Of a stretch of 38,425 nucleotides of DNA, positions 27,359-34,532 are shown piece by piece (the first letter of the stretch is position 1; the number at the start of each line of letters is the position of its first letter). The DNA is taken from the NCBI GenBank assembly GCA_964517765.1, contig CAZFEN010000011.1, positions 1 through 38,425 on the forward strand, read 5' to 3'. The notes under the pieces were generated by a model that saw only the letters and a program-made list of their open reading frames with translations, did no database searches and was not told the origin of the DNA. This DNA is from Hydromicrobium sp964517765 (GTDB lineage Bacteria; Actinomycetota; Humimicrobiia; Humimicrobiales; Humimicrobiaceae). Both the position numbers and the translations under genes were made by a program.

Positions 27359-27387
27359 ACTATAGAAGATTACAGGCAAAAAAACAA
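27359..27387 (-). promoter_or_regulatory. Promoter of the pyr operon
   Basis: On the minus strand TTGTTT (27382-27387) and TATAGT (27359-27364) are separated by 17 bp, directly after the end of the RRM gene. Transcription from about 27352 would give a leader of about 150 bases that contains the PyrR loop and terminator in the correct order. Confidence 0.6.
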
Positions 27388-27403
27388 GTATAAATTTTAA
27401 AAC

Positions 27404-27778
27404 TTATCCCATGTTTTTTCTGAGCTGTCGGAGCTTATAGTTCAAGTCTCCTTTACCGCTGCCGCCTTCTCTTCTGTAGCCACCGCCGCCATTGTTATAG
27501 TTTCTCTCTCTCTGACCATTAAAATTTTCCCTGTTTTGCGTTCTGGCTTCATTGACTACAATGGTTCTTCCTTTGAAATCACTCTGGTTGAATTTTTCGA
27601 TAGCTGCTTTTGCCTGTTCCTCGGTTTCCATCTCTACAAATCCAAAGCCTCTCGATTTTCCATCCATTCTGGAAATCACTTTGGAGTAAGTGACGGTTCC
27701 TGCCTGTGAAAAAAACTCTTCCAGTTCTTTGTCGGTAGTATTGTAATCCAGATTGCCTACGTACATTCTCTTGTTCAC
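27404..27778 (-). CDS. RRM-domain RNA-binding protein
   Basis: A 124-residue protein with one RNA recognition motif (about 4-80). RNP2 is MYVGNLDYN (5-13, preceded by MNKR) and RNP1 is KSRGFGFVEM (about 41-50). A glycine/arginine/asparagine-rich tail follows, of the kind seen in cyanobacterial and other bacterial cold-induced RNA-binding proteins, which act as RNA chaperones. The start is GTG at 27778 with AGGAAAGG about nine bases upstream. It probably has its own transcript with a long AT-rich leader (27779-28036). Confidence 0.93.
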   Translation of the reverse strand: MNKRMYVGNLDYNTTDKELEEFFSQAGTVTYSKVISRMDGKSRGFGFVEMETEEQAKAAIEKFNQSDFKGRTIVVNEARTQNRENFNGQRERNYNNGGGGYRREGGSGKGDLNYKLRQLRKNMG

Positions 27779-28036
27779 TTAAAAATACCTTTCCTCTAAT
27801 TGTTTTATCTATATATAAAAAGAGACGTAGAGATATATTATTTAAAATTTAAAACGGAAAAAATAATAGATATGGAAAAGAAGACTGTATCCTATTTTTA
27901 TTTACACACTTCTAATATAAAATCCCTACTACTCTATTTTAAAATGTAAAACTATTTCAGTAATACCCCAGTATTATATAATATATTTAACATTTGTCCA
28001 AATATTCTTTATTGCATTGAAATATAGACAGCATCT

Positions 28037-29308
28037 TTAAGGTTCGACGACTTTCCCCATGAAGAGAACGCTTCCGCTCCTGTCGTCTCCGATCATGAAG
28101 AAGAATGGCCTGTTTACTATAAATTCCACTATCTCCGTTGGTTCCATTGCCGATTCCACCATTTCAACCACTGTAGCAGCAGCTGCCTCGCTTCCTTTTT
28201 CATTTACTTCAATAACAGCCTTGTGCAGTACCTGGGATATGAATATACCGGGACTTATTCCACTGAAATCTGCATCCGGACCGAAAGCTATTCCCATACC
28301 CAGATTTGCAAGTACATCGTTTAAAATTTTTATACCGTACTCCATCTTATATTTGGGCATAACAAGGGAAATTTCTGTGCCGTAAAACGACTGCCTTATC
28401 TCATTCCAGCTTTCTTCATTCAGGGATTCGATAACCGAATCAAGTTCCACACCCTCATCCGGAAGGATTATATACATTGCCATCTTTTCTTCGCCGTATG
28501 GAAGTTTCGCTGCTGAAAAATTATCACCTTCGAAGTAAGCAAAATTTCCCTCCTGGCTCATCATTGGAACCGTTTTTGTGGTTCCATCAATAAGATAAAA
28601 ATCATCGTCAGCTGTCATGCTTTCTTCGAAGGGAGATGTCCAGTTTCCTTTAAAATAAATGGCATTTATAAGATACATCACCGCATCGGGAGGAATACCG
28701 GTAAGCATCTTTTCGATCTTTCCCTTTGTGGCTTCACTTATCCACCCGTTTATGGTATCCAGTGCCCCGGAACCGGTAAAATCTATTTCATTTACTTCCG
28801 AGGAATAATATTTTTCGTTTCTATCTATAAAATCCTGATTGACACCGTATCCCAGTTTATACCATATCGAATTGGCAATAGACAACTCTATATCGCTGTC
28901 TGCATTCTTGATACTTAGCAGAAGATCATGAAATCCGGAATTCAGTTCCTCGAGGTCGAACTCGTTAAAACCAAGAGCTTCTGCCATGGCAAGATTGGTA
29001 TCGCCAACGGCTCCGTTATACGTCATGGCAAGAGCAAGAAGTATCGATAGAGGAGATATGAATACATTACTGTCCTTATCTTCCGCAGTAAGCTCTTTAA
29101 AGATTTCGAATCCGAAGCTGGTATTTGCGTCAACCAGGTTCTTGTCTGCGGAACCGGCTATTTCATCCGATTTCTCCGTGGAAACTTCTTCTATCTCTAC
29201 TACTTCCTTATCGCCTTTTCCCGCACACGCTGTTAGCATGAGCGCATTGAAAAGAAACATAATCATAACGAAAATAGCAAGAATTGAAATAAGTTTACTT
29301 TTTTTCAT
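28037..29308 (-). CDS. Serpin-family protease inhibitor lipoprotein
   Basis: A 423-residue serpin: it traps a target protease as a covalent complex after the reactive loop is cut. The signal peptide ends in the lipobox LTAC (C28), so it should be anchored outside the cell membrane. The serpin fold starts at about residue 62 with FGFEIFKEL and includes NVFISPLSI. The hinge EKGSEAAAAT (370-379) keeps the small residues needed for loop insertion, so it is predicted to be inhibitory. The scissile bond should lie in VESAMEPTE; its P1 residue cannot be fixed because the loop seems some four residues long. NRPFFF marks the final strand. It lies directly downstream of sigI-rsgI on the same strand (109 bp gap). 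The target protease is unknown. Confidence 0.93.
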   Translation of the reverse strand: MKKSKLISILAIFVMIMFLFNALMLTACAGKGDKEVVEIEEVSTEKSDEIAGSADKNLVDANTSFGFEIFKELTAEDKDSNVFISPLSILLALAMTYNGAVGDTNLAMAEALGFNEFDLEELNSGFHDLLLSIKNADSDIELSIANSIWYKLGYGVNQDFIDRNEKYYSSEVNEIDFTGSGALDTINGWISEATKGKIEKMLTGIPPDAVMYLINAIYFKGNWTSPFEESMTADDDFYLIDGTTKTVPMMSQEGNFAYFEGDNFSAAKLPYGEEKMAMYIILPDEGVELDSVIESLNEESWNEIRQSFYGTEISLVMPKYKMEYGIKILNDVLANLGMGIAFGPDADFSGISPGIFISQVLHKAVIEVNEKGSEAAAATVVEMVESAMEPTEIVEFIVNRPFFFMIGDDRSGSVLFMGKVVEP

Positions 29309-29361
29309 AATAACTCCCCGATCATTCTTATAAATCTTTATATTATAAATCCTTATATATA

Positions 29362-29389
29362 TACGAAAATACCTGTAATTTAACGGGGT
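29362..29389 (-). promoter_or_regulatory. Possible SigI-type promoter before the serpin
   Basis: On the minus strand ACCCC (29385-29389) is followed 19 bases later by CGTA (29362-29365), loosely like the C-rich -35 and CGWA-type -10 described for SigI promoters in Firmicutes. Only the elements were matched and the spacing may be too long, so this is a weak suggestion. Confidence 0.25.
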
Positions 29390-29417
29390 AGGAAAAGAAT
29401 CATCAAGCGTTCCTCGT

Positions 29418-30128
29418 TTAATAAGTGTTCCCGTTTACTTCCAGCTTTAAGCTGGTTTCTCCTGTCTTTAGGAAAATTGTATCCTTTTTAATCCGAGCCG
29501 GTTCAAGACTCTCCAGAGAAATAATTTTTGTCCGGGATACACTATTATTGGAAAAAAGCGTGGTAAGTGTAATGTTCCCGCTGAAACTCAAGGCGCTGCT
29601 TATATTTCTAAATTCGACCTGTAAGCTAACCCCGTCTATGCTTTCATATGAAAAAGATAAGATGTCGGCTATATTTTCATCTTCAAGCTTTACCTCTTCG
29701 ATAAAAGAATAAGTATTTTCAAAACTGATTGCTTCTCCCTGATCCATCTCCATACTCAAACTGGATCCTTCAGCGCTCTCTTCTCGTGTTTCTCCGACCG
29801 CTTCTTCATCTTCCGCTGCTACCGGCGCTGCCTCTGCTGTCGTATCCGCGGTCAGCAGGTCAGCATTCTTCAAAGGAAGATACTGTTTGAAGTACCATAC
29901 CCCAAAAATCGACAATACTGCCACTACGACCACTGCCATAGATGCAACCGACAGGCCTTTTAGCCAGCCAATTTTTACCGTCTTTGGTTCATACGAGTAT
30001 TCCCTGCTGACCAGGATCTCATCACCTATTTCAAATACTCCCACCGGAATATTCTGCTTTAAAAATTGCCCGTCTTTTGTCATAACGATGCAATAGTCTT
30101 TATGTATTTCCATTATCACTGCTTTCAT
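29418..30128 (-). CDS. rsgI: RsgI-like transmembrane anti-sigma factor
   Basis: Expected to hold the upstream SigI-like sigma factor inactive at the membrane. The 236-residue protein has an RsgI N-terminal domain (about 1-50: MKAVIMEIHKDYCIVMTKDG then GVFEIGDEI), a membrane helix (about 56-77) and an ectodomain. The latter has a long acidic, Ala/Glu-rich linker (about 88-135) and a beta-rich C-terminal domain (about 137-236). Canonical RsgI proteins carry a DINPS-type autocleavage motif soon after the helix; I find none here. No known carbohydrate-binding module is recognised. The ATG overlaps the sigI stop as ATGA, so the two are translationally coupled. Confidence 0.85.
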   Translation of the reverse strand: MKAVIMEIHKDYCIVMTKDGQFLKQNIPVGVFEIGDEILVSREYSYEPKTVKIGWLKGLSVASMAVVVVAVLSIFGVWYFKQYLPLKNADLLTADTTAEAAPVAAEDEEAVGETREESAEGSSLSMEMDQGEAISFENTYSFIEEVKLEDENIADILSFSYESIDGVSLQVEFRNISSALSFSGNITLTTLFSNNSVSRTKIISLESLEPARIKKDTIFLKTGETSLKLEVNGNTY

Positions 30129-30829
30129 CTTCCACCACCCCTGCGGATATCCACATAGCTAAGTTTCCCAACCATAGCCAGCACCATAGCTATTATATAT
30201 ATTCGTCCCCGCTCCAGCTTTTTCCGGTGTACCGTCATGATTTCTCCCAGCTCTTTCAAGGGTAATCTCTTTGTTTTCATAAGTTCCCTCAGCATAAAGC
30301 TGTGTTTGACTATCTCTCTTGCAACTTCTTTATACTGTTCCCTCAGAGCCTCCTGACGGGGAGATATTTCTGCGAGCTGCTCCAGTGTTATTCCCCATTT
30401 CCGCAGTTCGGTTCTGTATTCCATGATCTCAAATATCCTCTTCTCATTCTCGTCACTGATCCTGTACTGCTCCATGGAACTCGAGTCAATCAAACCGGCT
30501 GCCTGACTGTCGTCATCATCCAGGCTCAGATTTTTACCCTTGCCCTTTTTACTCTGTTTCCTGTAATAATCGATAAGGCGCATGTTTATTACGAGCCTTG
30601 CGAAACTTAAAAACTTTCCCCTTTTTTTATCATATGAATCCATTGCTTCCTTGAAAGCGGAAAGCCCGACCGAAAGCTCATCATCCACTCCGTATTCGAG
30701 GAATTTTCCTGCTCTTTTCTGTGCCACACTGGCAATAAACGGTTTGAACTCAGAAATGAGCCATCCTGCCCTGTCATTATCATTTCTTATTTCTATTACT
30801 CTGTCTTCAAGCGACTGCCTGCGAAACAC
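30125..30829 (-). CDS. sigI: SigI-family RNA polymerase sigma factor
   Basis: A 234-residue alternative sigma factor of the SigI group of the sigma-70 family. Region 2 is clear: VDDELSVGLSAFKEAMDSYD followed by GKFLSFARLVINMRLIDYYRK (about 48-92). The C-terminal part shows GITLEQLAEISP, TKRLPLKEL and KKLERGRIYIIAM, as in Bacillus and Clostridium SigI, instead of a standard region 4. The start is GTG at 30829 with AGGAGAGA upstream. It is followed immediately by its presumed anti-sigma partner and then the serpin. Target genes cannot be determined from one window. Confidence 0.92.
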   Translation of the reverse strand: MFRRQSLEDRVIEIRNDNDRAGWLISEFKPFIASVAQKRAGKFLEYGVDDELSVGLSAFKEAMDSYDKKRGKFLSFARLVINMRLIDYYRKQSKKGKGKNLSLDDDDSQAAGLIDSSSMEQYRISDENEKRIFEIMEYRTELRKWGITLEQLAEISPRQEALREQYKEVAREIVKHSFMLRELMKTKRLPLKELGEIMTVHRKKLERGRIYIIAMVLAMVGKLSYVDIRRGGGR

Positions 30830-30924
30830 CGCTTCACTCTCTCCTGTATCTTCAAGTATGCATTTAAATATAGCTTTCTGATATTATAAAATAAGTTCGG
30901 CTTTTTATAAATCTTCGTAGTTGA

Positions 30925-30930
30925 TATAAT
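30925..30930 (+). promoter_or_regulatory. Extended -10 promoter of the THUMP gene
   Basis: TGATATAAT (30922-30930) is a perfect extended -10 about 34 bp before the ATG at 30964; the -35 region is weak, as is common for extended -10 promoters. Confidence 0.5.
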
Positions 30931-30963
30931 TAAAAAATAACTCTAAAAGAAAGGAGGGCTCCA

Positions 30964-31464
30964 ATGGACGTAAAGCTTCTTATAACCTATGATCCGGCCC
31001 ATACCGAAAACAGTATGGAAAGAATCGAACATCTATTCAAGGAAATAAAGGCAAAGCCGAAGTTTCTAAAATCAAAATATCACGGCATCTTCCTTCTGAA
31101 TGTTTCAAAGCCAAAAGAACTGGTAAAAAAACTGAGAGCGCTATCCAAAAAGAACAGGGAACTCTTCGGAAAGACATACCGCTATGTTCCCATAGACAAG
31201 TGGGTCAAATCAACCGTTCCCGATATGCAGAAAGCAGTAAAGTCACTTGTTCCAAAAATCAAAAAAGATGAAAAGTGGATGATGGATATCGAAAAGAGAT
31301 ACTATGACAAGCTGGATTTCCAGGAACTCATAGTAAAACTCACCGATGTGGTTGACCGGGAAAAAATAGACCTAAAAAAACCCAAAAAGATAATAAAGGT
31401 TGAAATTGTTGGAAAGGAAGCAGGAATATCACTTCTTGAACCGGATGAGATGCTCCTGGTGTGA
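30964..31464 (+). CDS. THUMP-domain protein (archaeal Tan1-like)
   Basis: A 166-residue protein resembling the small THUMP-domain proteins common in archaea and related to the tRNA acetylation cofactor Tan1. THUMP domains bind RNA, usually tRNA. Supporting features are KLLITYDP at the start, the central YRYVPIDKWV, EKWMMDIEKRY and RELIVKLT-like segment (FQELIVKLTDVVD), and the C-terminal strands IIKVEIVGKEAGISLLEPDE. A role in tRNA modification is inference. ATG start with AAAGGAGGG upstream. Its last 84 bp recur at 34430-34513. It is divergent from sigI. Confidence 0.8.
   Translation: MDVKLLITYDPAHTENSMERIEHLFKEIKAKPKFLKSKYHGIFLLNVSKPKELVKKLRALSKKNRELFGKTYRYVPIDKWVKSTVPDMQKAVKSLVPKIKKDEKWMMDIEKRYYDKLDFQELIVKLTDVVDREKIDLKKPKKIIKVEIVGKEAGISLLEPDEMLLV
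31381..31464 (+). repeat. Direct repeat, copy 1 (3' end of the THUMP gene; putative attachment site)
   Basis: The last 28 codons of the THUMP gene, including its TGA. They are repeated at 34430-34513 with 78 of 84 bases identical, including 62 consecutive bases (31384-31445). This is the left end of the island. Confidence 0.92.
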
Positions 31465-31496
31465 TGAATTTAAAAAATTTTCATGGCAATAATATT

Positions 31497-31934
31497 TCAA
31501 AGCCACAATATTTTTATCAGATGATCCAATTTAGAAAAATCTTTATCTCCTGTAACAAGCACTGAACCTTTCAAAACGGCAAGCGCCGCAGTAAAAGCAT
31601 CGGTATATGAAACCGGGTAATTTGCCTTAAAATGCGCAGCCTTTAAAGTTATTTCCAGATCAGCACACAATATCTGTATGGGCATCTCTTTTATTCTGGA
31701 CAAGGCAAGCTGGGCACTGTTTATATCCAGTTCTCTTTCAACGATATATAATATTTCTCCCAGATTGATATTTGATAAATACAGCAGTAATTTGTTTTTA
31801 GCAGCGCCCATCAATAAATCTCTGACTATTTCCACTCCTTTCTCATTATTAAAAAAGGCCAGCAATGCATAACTATCCAGAACATAACCTGAGTATTCTT
31901 TAATCGGAAAGTATGGATTACTTTTCTCGCTCAA
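31497..31934 (-). CDS. PIN-domain toxin (VapC-like ribonuclease)
   Basis: Predicted metal-dependent endoribonuclease toxin, neutralised by the upstream AbrB-type antitoxin. From the chosen start it has 145 residues. The PIN acidic residues are visible: VLDSYALLAFF (D20), NLGEILY (E60), SYTDAFTAAL (D112) and VTGDKDF (D130). The frame is open to an ATG at 31955, but the TTG at 31934 is preceded by AGGAAAG at suitable distance and overlaps the antitoxin gene by 17 bp, so it is preferred. RNA target is unknown. Confidence 0.85.
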   Translation of the reverse strand: MSEKSNPYFPIKEYSGYVLDSYALLAFFNNEKGVEIVRDLLMGAAKNKLLLYLSNINLGEILYIVERELDINSAQLALSRIKEMPIQILCADLEITLKAAHFKANYPVSYTDAFTAALAVLKGSVLVTGDKDFSKLDHLIKILWL

Positions 31935-32154
31935 TTTCTTCTTTCCTATCATCAAGGAGTGCTTTTGTAAGGGACTTTTTAGATTTAAAAATCCCAGCAG
32001 AATCTTTAATCACATTTTTAGAGGTCGGGATGATTACAATAATATTTCCATAATCAATGATATTTACTTTATCACCTTTTTTTATATTATATTTTTCCCT
32101 TATTTCATTCGGAATCACAACCCATCCTTTTTCGGAAACAGTTGTAGTCTTCAT
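31918..32154 (-). CDS. AbrB/MazE-type antitoxin
   Basis: A 78-residue SpoVT/AbrB swapped-hairpin DNA-binding protein. The domain reads VSEKGWVVIPNEIREKYNIK then GDKVNIIDYGNIIVI (6-41), followed by a charged tail, DRKEEIEREK, that would bind the toxin. It is the first gene of the toxin-antitoxin pair and probably represses its own promoter, which carries two copies of a 9-bp repeat. ATG start with AAGGTGA upstream. Confidence 0.9.
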   Translation of the reverse strand: MKTTTVSEKGWVVIPNEIREKYNIKKGDKVNIIDYGNIIVIIPTSKNVIKDSAGIFKSKKSLTKALLDDRKEEIEREK

Positions 32155-32541
32155 TTTGAATCACCTTGTAAGTTATACTAATAAAAAAATATTATATACT
32201 AATTTAAAAGTTATATCTACTTTAATTTGAATTTTATATATGAGATATACTGGCTGGATACTGATTTTTAATTACAAATCCATAAGCATTTAAGGCAGTA
32301 GATGAATTTTTACTTCAAAAACTCTCATCTGTGAAATGGTCTATAAAATTATTCCCGGAAATGGAGAAATTTATGAGGTATCTGGGGTAAAATAGTAGGA
32401 AGATGATTAATCACTGGCGGGATGCTGGACTGTTTGAAAAATTATAGTCATGAGTATACAATAAAAACACACATATTTATAAAATAATAAGTGCTATAAA
32501 TTTTGATTGCCTGCATAGCATTCTAAATATTTTTTATACAA
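32155..32541. other. AT-rich intergenic stretch in the island, with a coding-like remnant
   Basis: Contains the toxin-antitoxin promoter and operator-like repeats next to 32154. A plus-strand frame from 32286 to its stop at 32390 gives 34 codons without a start, ending in KLFPEMEKFMRYLG; its residue mix looks protein-like and it may be the tail of a lost gene. I see nothing else. Confidence 0.4.
32174..32203 (-). promoter_or_regulatory. Repeats flanking the toxin-antitoxin promoter
   Basis: TATACTAAT occurs at 32174-32182 and 32195-32203, 21 bp apart (two helical turns), either side of a minus-strand TATAAT. This fits an operator for the AbrB-type antitoxin. Confidence 0.5.
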
Positions 32542-33675
32542 ATGAGCAGTAAAAAAAATATAATAAAATCATTTATTTTTTCATTATTTATTTTTTTATT
32601 GGCTATTATCTTCTGGTATTTTCTGAAAGAATTGTTTATCTGGCAGGAAGGGAAAATAGTCAATAATCTTATATATGCTTTTATTTTCTTTAGCATACTT
32701 ATTATATTTTCCCTGGTATATTTAGTTCTGATTGATAATAGAAAAATAGTTCTTGTCTCTTCGTTTTTTTTAAGCTTTAGCTTTTTAATCTTTTTTTTAA
32801 GGCAACATAGCAGTTGGGTTAGCAGAGCTGCCATTATAGGTTACATAGTTTCCGCATTTATTTTGTTTATAGGATATAGTACAACAAATAGAAATCTAAC
32901 TTCTGATAGAAAAAATAGTATAAAGTTTTATCCAGTAAGAACTATAATGAAAACTACTCCAACGTTTATGATTATTTTTGTAATTTTGTTTTCGGTAATT
33001 TTTTACTTTAATTTTCCACTGATGGACAAAGATAAAAATATAGAAATTAAAGAAGAGCATATAAAAAAGATATCAGAGCCTTTCGGTGATATTATAAATA
33101 GATACCTTCCCATATATGATTTAGATATGACTGCAGATGAGTTTATAATCTTAAATTTATTTTTAAACCTTCCTTTTATCCAGGGAGAAGAAGAAATTAA
33201 GCCACCGGTTGATATCGAAAAGTTACCTCAAGAAATAGCAAATTATTTAAAAGATAAAGGAGTAGATAACTTAAAAGAAATAAATTACATGCAGCATATG
33301 AGAGAAGATAAAGAGTTTAGAATATTGTTTTTTAAAGAAATAGGAAAACTAGTTGATAAGGCAGATCCTTACCTTTTAAATAAATACAGGGTTAATCTTT
33401 CAAATAATTGGGGAGTTGAATTAAGTGGTAAAGAGACAATGGACAGAGTTTATGCCCAATTAATAAACAATAAAATAAATCAATTTCCTGCAAGAACTAA
33501 AAGCCTATTTTTAATTCTATCTGCTGTAGCTTTATTTGGAGTATTGCAGATTGCTTTTATAATCCTTGGCTTTATATACTCATTTTTTTCCTGGTTGGTC
33601 CTAATAATCTTCTATAAAGCAAAGTTTTACCATTATATAAGAATTGAAGTCCAAAAACAGGAAATTGAACTTTAG
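32542..33675 (+). CDS. Multi-pass membrane protein of unknown function
   Basis: I do not recognise this 377-residue protein. Four hydrophobic helices fill the first 115 residues (about 10-27, 42-63, 70-86, 97-112), a fifth lies at about 139-157, and a long soluble region (about 160-325) rich in Lys, Glu and Asp follows before a final hydrophobic stretch (about 326-360). It looks like an envelope protein with one large extra-membrane domain. No catalytic motif is evident. The ATG has no clear ribosome-binding site. The methyltransferase gene starts 23 bp after its stop, so they are probably co-transcribed. Strongly AT-rich codon use fits the island. Confidence 0.7.
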   Translation: MSSKKNIIKSFIFSLFIFLLAIIFWYFLKELFIWQEGKIVNNLIYAFIFFSILIIFSLVYLVLIDNRKIVLVSSFFLSFSFLIFFLRQHSSWVSRAAIIGYIVSAFILFIGYSTTNRNLTSDRKNSIKFYPVRTIMKTTPTFMIIFVILFSVIFYFNFPLMDKDKNIEIKEEHIKKISEPFGDIINRYLPIYDLDMTADEFIILNLFLNLPFIQGEEEIKPPVDIEKLPQEIANYLKDKGVDNLKEINYMQHMREDKEFRILFFKEIGKLVDKADPYLLNKYRVNLSNNWGVELSGKETMDRVYAQLINNKINQFPARTKSLFLILSAVALFGVLQIAFIILGFIYSFFSWLVLIIFYKAKFYHYIRIEVQKQEIEL

Positions 33676-33698
33676 TCTTCTAAAATAGGGAAGGAATT

Positions 33699-34361
33699 AT
33701 GGAGCCTACAGCATGGGAAAAGCACCATATACTTTTCTGGGTACTTATCGGGATAGGCATATATATATTAGTACTCATAATAATTTACCTTGTTCTGAAG
33801 CATTTATTTGGGAAGAAATTAGGTCCCCTATGGTTATACTTATCATATCTTACATTTTCTCCTTTTTTCTGGCCATTTGCAGAAATTACAGCTCTTCCTA
33901 GAAAAAGAAAAACATGGCTTTTAAAAAGTGGCCTTAAAAAAGGACATATATATTTAGAGGAAGGTATTGGTATGGGTACTTCACTAATACTTGCCTCAAG
34001 AATAGTTGGAAAAGATGGAATTGTTTATGCACTTGATAACCAGCCGCTCCATATAGCAATACTATACGTGCGCTCAAAGATAAGGGGTATAAAAAATATT
34101 AAATTTATTTTTTCTGATTCAGCAGATACGGGATTGGAAGATATCAGTATTGATACTATATTTATCTGTGACGCATTTCATGAATTTGGAAATAAGGGAA
34201 AAACAGTGATTGAGATGTACAGGGTTTTAAAACCAGATGGAAATTTTTCCATCCTGGAAGAAAGTAAAAAATATACAGACTATGGCCAAAAAATTATAGA
34301 AGAAGCAGGTCTATTTAAATTTATCGAAAGAGATAATAAGTTTTTAAAATATACAAAGTAA
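33699..34361 (+). CDS. Membrane-anchored class I SAM methyltransferase
   Basis: A 220-residue protein with an N-terminal membrane helix (about 12-34), a second hydrophobic stretch (about 42-60) and a Rossmann methyltransferase domain. Motif I reads YLEEGIGMGTS (the glycine-rich SAM loop), then VYALDN with the acidic ribose-binding residue, then IDTIFICDAFHEF and the post-motif segment EMYRVLKPDGNF, which is typical of SAM-dependent methyltransferases. The substrate is unknown, but the anchor suggests a membrane lipid or membrane protein. ATG start with GGGAAGGA upstream. It is the last gene of the island. Confidence 0.8.
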   Translation: MEPTAWEKHHILFWVLIGIGIYILVLIIIYLVLKHLFGKKLGPLWLYLSYLTFSPFFWPFAEITALPRKRKTWLLKSGLKKGHIYLEEGIGMGTSLILASRIVGKDGIVYALDNQPLHIAILYVRSKIRGIKNIKFIFSDSADTGLEDISIDTIFICDAFHEFGNKGKTVIEMYRVLKPDGNFSILEESKKYTDYGQKIIEEAGLFKFIERDNKFLKYTK

Positions 34362-34429
34362 TAATACTATATAATCATCTCTTATGTATTCATCAAACTC
34401 ATCAGGAACAGAATACAAAGTGCCTATGA

Positions 34430-34513
34430 CCTAAAAAGATAATAAAGGTTGAAATTGTTGGAAAGGAAGCAGGAATATCACTTCTTGAACCGGACGAGAT
34501 GTTACTGGTGTAG
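34430..34513 (+). repeat. Direct repeat, copy 2 (orphan 3' end of the THUMP gene)
   Basis: Repeats 31381-31464. The six differences fall at codon positions that keep the peptide unchanged: CCC/CCT, GAT/GAC, CTC/TTA and TGA/TAG. The upstream frame has a stop directly before it, so this copy is not expressed as a gene. It marks the right end of the island. Confidence 0.92.
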
Positions 34514-34532
34514 GAATAATTAAAGGGCTACT

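Larger units (their letters stand above)
31465..34429. mobile_element. Putative genomic island bounded by the 84-bp direct repeats
   Basis: The 3.0 kb between the repeats hold a toxin-antitoxin pair, a multi-pass membrane protein and a membrane-anchored methyltransferase, with long AT-rich non-coding stretches. The composition is lower in GC than the pyr region or the THUMP gene. No integrase or transposase is visible, so it is either non-autonomous or decayed. A tandem gene duplication followed by loss of most of the second copy is the alternative explanation. Confidence 0.5.

Noticed and set aside
30830..30960. SigI-type autoregulatory promoter before sigI
   Set aside because: CGAA-like strings are present, but no C-rich -35 occurs at a fitting distance.
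31497..31955. Longer form of the PIN toxin starting at the ATG at 31955
   Set aside because: No ribosome-binding site precedes this ATG; the TTG at 31934 has one.
32523..32834. 103-codon minus-strand ORF at the start of the island membrane protein
   Set aside because: Lys/Leu/Ile-rich antisense of hydrophobic helices; the plus-strand frame is longer and has clear membrane segments.
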